Positions 18,661-25,656 of a DNA stretch of 64,000 nt are shown one piece after another. Location: positions 141,110 through 205,109 of the forward strand of contig NZ_SMKV01000008.1 of the NCBI RefSeq assembly GCF_004348445.1, written 5' to 3'. The first letter of the stretch is position 1. The number at the start of each line of letters is the position of its first letter. The stretch comes from Saccharopolyspora aridisoli (lineage in GTDB: Bacteria; Actinomycetota; Actinomycetes; Mycobacteriales; Pseudonocardiaceae). Position numbers and translations under genes: made by a program. Below the pieces are notes generated by a model. It was not told the DNA's origin, made no database searches, and saw nothing but the letters and a program-made list of their open reading frames with translations.

Positions 18661-19059
18661 TCATCCACCTGGGGGCTCCGGCCGCAGGAAGGCAGCGGTG
18701 TCGAAATAGGTTGCGAATCGGCGTACCCGGCCCTGGCCGTCGAAGGTCAGCAGCGAGGCCCCGCGGTACTCGATCGGTCGGCCGGTGGCGAGGGTGCCGC
18801 TGGATGTCCACTCGAGCACACCGATGTCGCCGGCTTCCGCTATGCGGACGAACTCGGTCGAGATGCGGGAGAACTGAGAGCGGTATTCCTCCCAGAACCG
18901 AGCCACGTCAGAGGTGTCGTGGTCGCTCCCAGCCACCTCGGGCCGCACCAGCTCGGGGTTCTCGCCGAACAGCTCGTAGAGCTGGGAGTTGTCGCCTGTG
19001 TCTTCGAACTCCCGCAATGCATCGGCGAACGCGTTCGACCGTGGGTGCGCATTGGTCAT
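18661..19059 (-). CDS. SnoaL-like/NTF2-fold protein
   Basis: The protein (132 aa) has a cone-shaped NTF2-like fold: N-terminal helices (AFADALREFEDTGDNSQLYE), then VARFWEEYRSQFSRISTEFV and paired beta strands ending LLTFDGQGRVRRFATYFDTA. SnoaL-like proteins range from polyketide cyclases to ketosteroid isomerases and stress proteins; the catalytic residues are not obvious here. The ATG at 19059 (or TTG at 19065) is used. It lies inside the repeat-flanked island and is transcribed opposite to its neighbours. Confidence 0.75.
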   Translation of the reverse strand: MTNAHPRSNAFADALREFEDTGDNSQLYELFGENPELVRPEVAGSDHDTSDVARFWEEYRSQFSRISTEFVRIAEAGDIGVLEWTSSGTLATGRPIEYRGASLLTFDGQGRVRRFATYFDTAAFLRPEPPGG

Positions 19060-19065
19060 CCTCAA

Positions 19066-19390
19066 TTGGTACCCGCGACGACCTGGAACGAATCGTCGGT
19101 CCCCCCGCGGAGAGGGGTTCGCACTGCCGGGGACGATGCCGCTTGGGCAGCCGACCGAAGCTCATGCGCAGGGCGGCCGACCAACGCACCCCGACCTTGC
19201 CCGGTCATCGCAAGAGCCTGGTCGACCTGAGCCGGACGTGCTTCGGCGACTCCAGGTGGGAGCAAGCAGCAGTGATCGGCTCGAAGCGGCGTTCGGCCAA
19301 TCACGACAGCAGTTGCACCGTCGGCAGCGTCTTGCTGAGAGCAGTCCGCGGACGCCACAACGTGCCGGCGGACTGCAATAGCCTTCGGGC
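19066..19390. other. Intergenic region between divergent island genes
   Basis: These 325 bp carry no convincing gene. The right end has TAGCCT (19379-19384) 6 nt before the ATG at 19391, a likely leaderless -10 box. No repeats or RNA genes were recognised. Confidence 0.5.
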
Positions 19391-19996
19391 ATGGCCATCG
19401 TGCACCGGGCGACCGTCTCGCCGACCAAGCAGGAAATCGTCACCTCATGGCTCGACGCGCAGTCTTGGGGAGCTGAAGGGCGGGTCGAGATGTTGGGTAG
19501 CTACCGCTTCGACGACCCGGCGGGGGAGGTGGGTGTTGAGTCTCTCGTTGTACGGCGCGGGGGAACGCATTTTCAGCTGCCGCTGACTTATCGGGGGGCG
19601 CCGATGGACGACGCCGGTGCCCGGCTGCTGACCACGATGGAGCATTCCGCACTCGGGAGGCGCTGGATCTACCTTGCGACGAGTGATCCGGTGGGTTTCG
19701 ATTGCTTCGTCAGAGCCTTGCTAGGACAGCTCGAACAAGCCGACATGGAGGTCTGGGAAGGCGCCGAGTTCATCGCCCGCCGTGGAACGGGGGTACGGGT
19801 GACCATCACATCTGGGCCTGGGTTGGACGGGCATGACATGCCCGCAGCAACTGCCACCGTGGACACCGTGCGGCTGACGATCCCGCACGTGTTGGACGCC
19901 AATCCGGGCGGCGAACGGCAGCTAGCCGCGCAGTGGGACGGCGGTAGCCCAGTCGTCGTGGCAAGCCTGACGTCACGAGCCGCTGCGACCACATGA
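19391..19996 (+). CDS. Maltokinase N-terminal-cap-like protein
   Basis: The protein (201 aa) starts MAIVHRATVSPTKQEIVTSW and contains YRFDDPAGEVGVESLVV, QLPLTYRGAPMD and MEHSALGRRWIYLATSDPV, the pattern of the cap domain that precedes the kinase domain in mycobacterial-type maltokinases. Here the cap stands alone without a kinase domain; stand-alone versions are common in actinomycetes and have no established role. The start is predicted to be leaderless (TAGCCT 6 nt upstream). It is inside the island and oriented with the STAND gene. Confidence 0.75.
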   Translation: MAIVHRATVSPTKQEIVTSWLDAQSWGAEGRVEMLGSYRFDDPAGEVGVESLVVRRGGTHFQLPLTYRGAPMDDAGARLLTTMEHSALGRRWIYLATSDPVGFDCFVRALLGQLEQADMEVWEGAEFIARRGTGVRVTITSGPGLDGHDMPAATATVDTVRLTIPHVLDANPGGERQLAAQWDGGSPVVVASLTSRAAATT

Positions 19997-20135
19997 ACGT
20001 TGAGCAGGCGGGCGCCGACGAGACCGCGAGGACGGGCTGGGCGATAGGACGTGGGCGAGCTTGATCAACTGTGATTGGGGCGTCCGGTCGTCGGTCGGGC
20101 TGCCAGTCTCCGCCCTGTGGTGACCGCAATAGTGG

Positions 20136-20351
20136 GTGCTCCGCTGTCCAGACATTGACCACCGGCACGTGGTGAACGTCGAGTCCTACGACATCCATGT
20201 CGAGGCGACCGCGTTCCTGGTAGGGCTGACGGGTCGGGACCCACCGAACACGATCAGGGTCTACGCAGGCCGCACGGCGTTGTATCTGACCTACTGCGCC
20301 GCTCACCGAGTGGACTGGGCCATAACTTTCGGCTTCGCTGTTTTCGTCTGA
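20136..20351 (+). pseudogene. Tyrosine recombinase N-terminal (SAM-like/core-binding) remnant
   Basis: The frame contains FLVGLTGRDPPNTIRVYAGR followed by TALYLTYCAAHRVDW, the typical helix pattern of the core-binding domain of phage-type integrases (FL..L...SPNTVRAYA...YL.W). After VDW the similarity stops and the frame ends within 12 residues, so the catalytic domain is missing. This is a decayed recombinase gene, probably from a different integrase than the C-terminal remnant at 22700-23391. Confidence 0.6.
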
Positions 20352-20393
20352 AGCGGTGGCTGGTCCAGGCTATTGCACGTCACACTGATCGTC

Positions 20394-22547
20394 ATGTCTG
20401 GTAGGTATGGCGTCCACAACCAGCTGAGCGGCACCGTCGCTCACGGAATCGTGCAGGCCAACACCATTCACGGCGACGTCCATTTCAATCCAGCAGCCCC
20501 CAAACGGGGCATCCCGCTCCAGCTCCCTGCTGCGCCTTGGGTATTCAGCGGGCGCTCGTCCGAACTCGACGCGCTGACCAACGCACTCGGAAGTACCACC
20601 GATCGCCCGGCACCGGCTGCGATCTCCGTGATCAGCGGAGCCGGCGGCATCGGCAAGACTTCCCTCGCACTACGCTGGGCCCACTTGAATGCCGATTCCT
20701 TTCCCGATGGTCAGCTGTTCGTCGACCTGCGGGGATTCGCTCCCTCGGGCACGCCTATGCCCCCGGCAGTCGCTGTGCGGGGCTTCCTCGACGCTCTGGG
20801 GGTGGAACCAGCTGCAATTCCCATGGGGATCGACGGCCAGGGAGCTCTCTACCGCAGCCTTGTCGCTGGACGCCGCATACTGATCGTGCTGGACAATGCC
20901 CGCGACGCCAGTCAGGTCGCTCCGTTGCTGCCTGGAAGCGCGAATTGCACTGTGCTCGTAACCAGCCGTGATCGGCTTGCAGGCTTGGTCATCGCGCATG
21001 GCGCCCGACCAGTCGCAGTGGATGTGCTGGATGAGCAACAAGCACAGGATCTCTTGGCCCATCGTCTCGGCCAGCAGCGGCTGGCTGCCGAACCACAGGA
21101 TGTGGTCGACAAGCTGATTACCTACTGTGGCGGGTCACCCCTTGCCTTGAGCATTGTTGCGAGCCGCGCCGCTCTCGAACCGCAGATGCCATTAGAGGTC
21201 CTCACAACGGAGCTCGAGGAAAGCGCCAACAGACTGGATGCCCTCGATGAAGGCGACCCGGCCATAAGCCCGCGCGCAGTGCTGTCCTGGTCCTACGCTG
21301 CGCTCACGTCAGAGCAGGCGACCGTCTTCCGGCTGCTCGGCGTAGTTCCCGGCCAGGACATCAGCCTGCCCGCCGCCGCCCACCTCACCGGTCTCACCAG
21401 ACGCCAAACCAAGGCCCACCTCAAGGCGTTGGAGCGAGTGTCCCTCGTTCAGCAACACCGCCCTGGCCGCTACACGATGCACGACTTCATTCGCCTGTAC
21501 GCAGCCGAACAAGCCCATCAGTTCCATGAAGATTGCGAACTGGAGCTAAAGCGGCTGGTCGAGTTCTACCTGCATACCGCGCACGCCGCCGACCAGAGAA
21601 TCAAGCCTGGACGCACCCAATTCGAGATCGCACCGGCCGCTTCCGGTTCCGCTTCCGAGACACTCCGAGATGACGCGACAGCTTGGACATGGCTGGACAC
21701 TGAGCACCACTGTCTACTTGAGATCCAACAACTAGCCCTCAACCGCGGTTGGCACACGGCCGTGTGGCAAGTCGCGTGGACGCTGGCAACTTTCCATTAC
21801 AGGCGCGGGCACCGTCATGATCAGCTCGCTGCATGGCGTGCGGCGCTGACCGCTGCCGACGAATTGCGGGAACCAGCTGTGCAAGCCCGAGTCCGGCGAG
21901 CTCTCGGTAACGCATGCACACGCGTGGACAGATCGGCAGAAGCTATCGGCCATCTCCAGCAAGGCCTGGCCCTTACCAGTGACATCGGTGAGCGGTCGAA
22001 CATCCATCGCGCGTTGGCGTGGGCATGGGGACAGCAAGGCAATTACCAGCAAGCCTTGGAGCACGCCGGCGAAGCGCTCGAACTCGTCCAAACCATCCAG
22101 GGTTCGGATGAGGAAGCCCCAGCGCTCAACTTGGTGGGCTACTTCCACGCTCGACTTGGCCACCACGAACAGGCCCACGCCAACTGCGAAGCCGCCCTCA
22201 CGTTGTTCCGCCGCGGAAACGAGCGCCTCGGCGAGGCGCACACGCTGGACAGCCTCGGCTACATCGCCCACCACAGTGGCGACCACAGCCAGGCCATCAA
22301 ATGCTTCGAACAAGCGCTCATGCGATTCCAGGAACTCAACCACACCTACGCAGAAAGCGACGTGCTCGATCGCCTCGGCCAGGCCCACACAGCTATGGGC
22401 ACGCACGATCAAGCACGACACAGCTGGCAGCTAGCTCTCACGCTCTACCACAAGCAATATCGAACCGGCGACGCCGACCGCGTGCAGCAACAGCTGGCAG
22501 CCCGCGATGAACCCACGAGAACCGCAGAAGGACCAAGCTCAGGCTGA
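20394..22547 (+). CDS. STAND/NB-ARC ATPase with C-terminal TPR repeats
   Basis: The protein (717 aa) starts MSGRYGVHNQLSGTVAHGIV then IHGDVHFNP, a short lead found in many actinomycete NB-ARC proteins. The NB-ARC module spans residues ~50-330: Walker A GAGGIGKTS (82-90), Walker B RRILIVLDNARD, sensor LVTSRDR and GGSPLALSIVASRA. A winged-helix-like stretch follows (SYAALTSEQATVFRLLGVVP), then TPRs from ~480 to the end. No BTAD/SARP DNA-binding domain and no obvious N-terminal effector domain are present. Such switch ATPases serve as regulators or as bacterial NLR-type defence sensors; neither can be proved here. Base composition is visibly less GC-rich than the flanking genes, consistent with acquisition. 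Confidence 0.82.
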   Translation: MSGRYGVHNQLSGTVAHGIVQANTIHGDVHFNPAAPKRGIPLQLPAAPWVFSGRSSELDALTNALGSTTDRPAPAAISVISGAGGIGKTSLALRWAHLNADSFPDGQLFVDLRGFAPSGTPMPPAVAVRGFLDALGVEPAAIPMGIDGQGALYRSLVAGRRILIVLDNARDASQVAPLLPGSANCTVLVTSRDRLAGLVIAHGARPVAVDVLDEQQAQDLLAHRLGQQRLAAEPQDVVDKLITYCGGSPLALSIVASRAALEPQMPLEVLTTELEESANRLDALDEGDPAISPRAVLSWSYAALTSEQATVFRLLGVVPGQDISLPAAAHLTGLTRRQTKAHLKALERVSLVQQHRPGRYTMHDFIRLYAAEQAHQFHEDCELELKRLVEFYLHTAHAADQRIKPGRTQFEIAPAASGSASETLRDDATAWTWLDTEHHCLLEIQQLALNRGWHTAVWQVAWTLATFHYRRGHRHDQLAAWRAALTAADELREPAVQARVRRALGNACTRVDRSAEAIGHLQQGLALTSDIGERSNIHRALAWAWGQQGNYQQALEHAGEALELVQTIQGSDEEAPALNLVGYFHARLGHHEQAHANCEAALTLFRRGNERLGEAHTLDSLGYIAHHSGDHSQAIKCFEQALMRFQELNHTYAESDVLDRLGQAHTAMGTHDQARHSWQLALTLYHKQYRTGDADRVQQQLAARDEPTRTAEGPSSG

Positions 22548-22699
22548 TCTCCAGGGCTACAACGATGTCTGCTAGATGCGGCGACCATTACCGATGAATC
22601 ACAATGCTGCCCGGGCATCAGCACCAAAAGTGCCTAACTGCGAACAACGGCTGCTGAGCAGGGAAAACCGATCAACACATCCAGCTTTCGGAGGTCCGA

Positions 22700-23391
22700 G
22701 TGAAAGGCATCGGGCGAAGCTGCACCAGGCTGATCGTCGTAGCGTCGTCAACCCGGTGCAGGCTCGACAGCTGCTGCACGCCGTCGGCGAGTCGAACGAG
22801 CGCCTTCCGGCGTTCTTCGCCCTGATGTACTTCGCGGCGCTTCGTCCAGAAGAGGCCGCAGACCTCCCGCAAGCACAACCTGTCGCTACCGAAGGAGGGC
22901 TGGGGTGAGCTCTACCTCGAAGCCTCGGCTCCTGAGATCGGAGCCGAGTAGACCGACTCTCGAACCAGGAGCGAGCAGCGTTCCTTGAAGCATCGGGAGG
23001 ACGGCACCGGTCGCCAGGTGCCGTGCCCGCCTGAGCTGACGCAGTACCTGCATGACCACCTCACGAGGTTCGGCACGACGCCTGACGGCCGCCTCTTCCG
23101 GGGACGGCGAAACGGAGGACGGATCTCGAGCACGGTCTACGGCCGGGCTTGGGCCAAGGCCTGGGAAACGGCATTCACTCCCGGGAGGCTCACTCGCCGC
23201 TCGGGAAACGGCCTTATGACCTACGTCATGCTGCCGTGTCCACCTGGCTCAACGGCGGGGTCGAGCCGACTCGTGTCGCCGAATGGGCCGGCCACAGCGT
23301 TGGCGTGCTGCTTCACGTCTACGCGAAGTGTCTGGACGGCGGCGAGCAGGCAGCCCGCCAGCGAGTGGAACAGGCGCTAGCCCAAGCCTGA
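22700..23391 (+). pseudogene. Tyrosine-type site-specific integrase, C-terminal part, broken
   Basis: Catalytic-domain similarity is spread over frames. RRSVVNPVQARQLLHAVGES and ALRPEEAADL (first catalytic Arg) lie in frame 1; an extra C near 22868 shifts the frame to RKHNLSLPKEGWGELYLEA; a TAG at 22950-22952 stands where a Trp codon is expected; then LKHREDGTGRQVPCPPELTQ and DGRLFRG continue in the same frame. A second shift near 23187-23192 leads to KRPYDLRHAAVSTWLNGG, VAEWAGHSVGVLLHVYAKC and the stop at 23391. The catalytic Arg, His-x-x-Arg, His and Tyr equivalents survive, but two frameshifts and a nonsense codon make it non-functional. It closes the island. Confidence 0.85.
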
Positions 23392-23406
23392 GTTTTGCCG
23401 TGTATT

Positions 23407-23488
23407 TGCCGTGGACGGTCGTACACGGCCGGACGACGCCGGACACAGCCGGACTGCAAAGCAAAGACCCCGTGACCGCTTTGATGCT
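23407..23488 (+). repeat. Direct repeat, right copy (putative att site)
   Basis: Partner of 18502-18583 (74 of 82 bases equal; 23460-23488 identical). It starts 16 bp after the integrase remnant stop and ends exactly at the last base of the loop of the tRNA-Tyr terminator hairpin. Confidence 0.75.
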
Positions 23489-23505
23489 GGTCACGGGGTC
23501 TTTTT
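23463..23505. terminator. Terminator hairpin downstream of tRNA-Tyr
   Basis: A perfect 15-bp inverted repeat (AAAGACCCCGTGACC at 23463-23477; complement 23489-23503) with an 11-nt loop. A T run (23501-23505) follows on the plus strand and a TTTGC stretch on the minus strand, so it may act both ways. It lies 9 bp beyond the tRNA-Tyr 3' end. Confidence 0.85.
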
Positions 23506-23513
23506 CCTGCTTG

Positions 23514-23595
23514 TGCCGGGTGGAGGATTCGAACCTCCGAAGGCAATGCCGGCTGATTTACAGTCAGCTCCCTTTGGCCGCTCGGGCAACCCGGC
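23514..23595 (-). tRNA. tRNA-Tyr (GTA)
   Basis: An 82-nt class II tRNA on the minus strand. Acceptor GCCGGGT/ACCCGGC with A discriminator, anticodon arm GCTGA-CTGTAAA-TCAGC giving anticodon GTA, long variable arm and T arm GGAGG-TTCGAAT-CCTCC. CCA is not encoded. Confidence 0.97.
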
Positions 23596-23668
23596 GTGCT
23601 CGCCAGCGTGCTGGCTTGCGAGAAGAGCATACAGACCAGTTACCGCGGTTCCTCGGTGGGGGTGGGCG

Positions 23669-23983
23669 TCAAGTTCCTTCCGGGCGGAAGACCAGGTCGT
23701 CGGCTTTGGTCTCGCCCGCGCGCAGGATTTCGCGGGACTCGTGCTCGAGGGTGCCGGGGAAGTCCGGGCCCGCTGCCTTGATCAGGACCATGAGGCGTTT
23801 CGCCAGGCCTCGGGCTTGTGTGAGGCGGATCTGGTCGGCCGTCAGCAGCTGGCGGGACTCGTCGAGCATCTTGCGGTAGCGGTGGTTGAGGTCCGCGCGG
23901 GAGTCGAGGAGTTCCAGAGCTCGCGTGAGATCCGCGAGTTCCGACGTTTCGACCTGGACGAAGTACGGATCGAGCACGGGCAC
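23669..23983 (-). CDS. Small hypothetical helical protein
   Basis: The protein (104 aa, GTG start at 23983) is mostly charged helix: SELADLTRALELLDSRADLN, then RYRKMLDESRQLLTADQIRL. Codon use is normal for the genome, with strong third-position GC. I do not recognise the family. It sits between tRNA-Tyr and a divergent small gene, about 67 bp from the latter. Confidence 0.6.
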   Translation of the reverse strand: MPVLDPYFVQVETSELADLTRALELLDSRADLNHRYRKMLDESRQLLTADQIRLTQARGLAKRLMVLIKAAGPDFPGTLEHESREILRAGETKADDLVFRPEGT

Positions 23984-24050
23984 GACCTTACTGGTGGCGG
24001 GTCGATGTCGGCGGTGCTGCTCAGCGGCTTCGCCGGGTTAGCGTGGAGCC

Positions 24051-24305
24051 ATGGCCATCGACCGCGCGGCACGCGCGAAGCGGCGCGAGGAGTTGCGGGC
24101 CACCGCGCCCGCACCCACCCCGGAGCGCTCCAGCGCGGCGAGCGCTGCGATGGAGGTCGAGGGGTTGTTCAACGTTGGGGTCAAGCACCAGCTCGACCAC
24201 CTGGCCTGGGTCGAGGTGGCGAAGGAGGACGAACGCGAGTCCGGTGCCGGTCCGCTCGACCTGGACTCCAACGTCGTGCGGCTCAGGCGTTCGCCTTCGG
24301 CCTAG
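24051..24305 (+). CDS. Small hypothetical protein
   Basis: The protein (84 aa, ATG at 24051) starts with a basic helix (DRAARAKRREELRATA) and ends with an acidic/hydrophobic part (GVKHQLDHLAWVEVAKEDER). No membrane segment, signal peptide or known motif is visible. It lies 61 bp upstream of the alpha/beta hydrolase start. Family unknown. Confidence 0.55.
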   Translation: MAIDRAARAKRREELRATAPAPTPERSSAASAAMEVEGLFNVGVKHQLDHLAWVEVAKEDERESGAGPLDLDSNVVRLRRSPSA

Positions 24306-24366
24306 ACCAGCCCGCGCCCGCTGACGGCTGATGCGCGCGGTCGGCCCGACTCCGTATGTTCGAAGT

Positions 24367-25344
24367 GTGCCCTCGAGCGCTCCATCCACCCCAGGGTCTG
24401 CCACCGACGTCGACCCCGGCTACCACGACCACCTGCACTGGCAGCGTTATCAAGCGTTCTTCCCCGGCGCGCTGCGCCTGAGCGTCGACAACGCACCCGA
24501 CGAGCAGTGGTGGCAGTGGCGCGGGCTGAAGGTGCACGTGGACCGCGTCGAGCGCGCCGGCGCTCCCGCCAAGGTCATCGCGCTGCACGGCGTCGGCACC
24601 TACGGGCGGATGCTCGCCCCCTACGGCAGGCTGCCCGCGCTGGCCGACCTCGACTTCATCGCCCCTGACCTGCCCGGCTTCGGCCTCACCGGGACACCGC
24701 TGCTCGGCGCGACCTACTCGGACTGGTTGGACTGCGCGCGCGACCTTGTGGAGCGCGAGAAGGAGCGCGACTCCCGCCCCGTCGTGCTGCTGGGCGTGAG
24801 CACCGGAGGACGGCTCGCCTACGACGTCGCGGCGAGCACCGAGGTCGACGGCGTCATCGCCACTTGCCTGGCCGACCCCTGCCGCGACGAGGTCAGGCGG
24901 GTGCTGGCCGCGCGACCCGAGATGGCGCGCTGGGCCGGTCTGCTCTCGCTCGTGCGCGAACCGCTGTCCGCGATGCGGGTTCCCGTGCACTGGCTGGTCA
25001 ACATCGCCGCGGTGTCCAACCAGACCCAGTACGCCAACCTCGCTTGGGCCGACGAGCTCGCCGGTGGGGGCTGGATCTCGCTGCGCTTCGCCCGCAGCTG
25101 CCTGGTCACCGCACCGGTCGTGCCGCCCGAGCGCTTCACCGGGACGCCGCTGCTGCTCGCGCAACCCGACGAGGACCGCTGGACGCCGCCGCTGCTGTCG
25201 AAGGAGTTCTTCGACCGCATCGCCGGGCCGACCCGCACGACCGCCCTGCGCGGGTCCGGTCATCTGCCCGTCGAGGAGTCCGGGCTGGCCGACTTGGACC
25301 GTGCTGTGCGTGACTTCCTGGACGAGTTCGATCTACAAGGATGA
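24367..25344 (+). CDS. Alpha/beta hydrolase
   Basis: The protein (325 aa from GTG 24367) has an alpha/beta hydrolase fold: oxyanion region VIALHGVGTYGRML, then FIAPDLPGFGLTG, nucleophile elbow LLGVSTGGRLAYD (Gly-x-Ser-x-Gly variant GVSTG) and a late histidine in LRGSGHLPVEESG. Asp before the His in PDEDRWTPP is a likely triad member. The substrate is unknown. The GTG at 24367 was chosen because TATGTT (24355-24360) ends 6 nt before it, suggesting a leaderless transcript; ATG at 24331 would add 12 residues. Confidence 0.85.
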   Translation: MPSSAPSTPGSATDVDPGYHDHLHWQRYQAFFPGALRLSVDNAPDEQWWQWRGLKVHVDRVERAGAPAKVIALHGVGTYGRMLAPYGRLPALADLDFIAPDLPGFGLTGTPLLGATYSDWLDCARDLVEREKERDSRPVVLLGVSTGGRLAYDVAASTEVDGVIATCLADPCRDEVRRVLAARPEMARWAGLLSLVREPLSAMRVPVHWLVNIAAVSNQTQYANLAWADELAGGGWISLRFARSCLVTAPVVPPERFTGTPLLLAQPDEDRWTPPLLSKEFFDRIAGPTRTTALRGSGHLPVEESGLADLDRAVRDFLDEFDLQG

Positions 25345-25656
25345 CTTCTTGTGGTCAGAACGAATACGTACCGTTACCTCGATCTGATGTTGTTGCGGTA
25401 ATCCTCACACAGTCGCGAGTTAGCCGCGAGAAGCCCAAGGGGCTCTTGCGCTCCACCGTGCTCGGCGAAGGTTCCGCAGGTCAGAGTGGTCTTGAGAGAA
25501 AGCCTTCCCGCGCCACCCGCCGGTTGAACTCATCTGATGCGTGCATCCGGAGTGTGCCGGGAGGGCCGTTCGACCCTGGCCAACCGTGCTCTCGTGCGTC
25601 ACGATCGGCGGACGGACATATGTGGTACGGCCGTATCGCCAGCGGGAGGAGCGTGG
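25345..25656. other. Intergenic region upstream of the GGDEF-EAL gene
   Basis: About 310 bp without a convincing gene. The overlapping open frames have no ribosome-binding site or recognisable product. The right end contains GGGAGG (25644-25649), the ribosome-binding site of the next gene. Nothing else recognised. Confidence 0.5.

Noticed and set aside
18431..18811. 126-aa minus-strand frame through the left direct repeat
   Set aside because: Arg/Pro-rich shadow; the pentapeptide remnant is in another frame and the SnoaL-like gene overlaps it.
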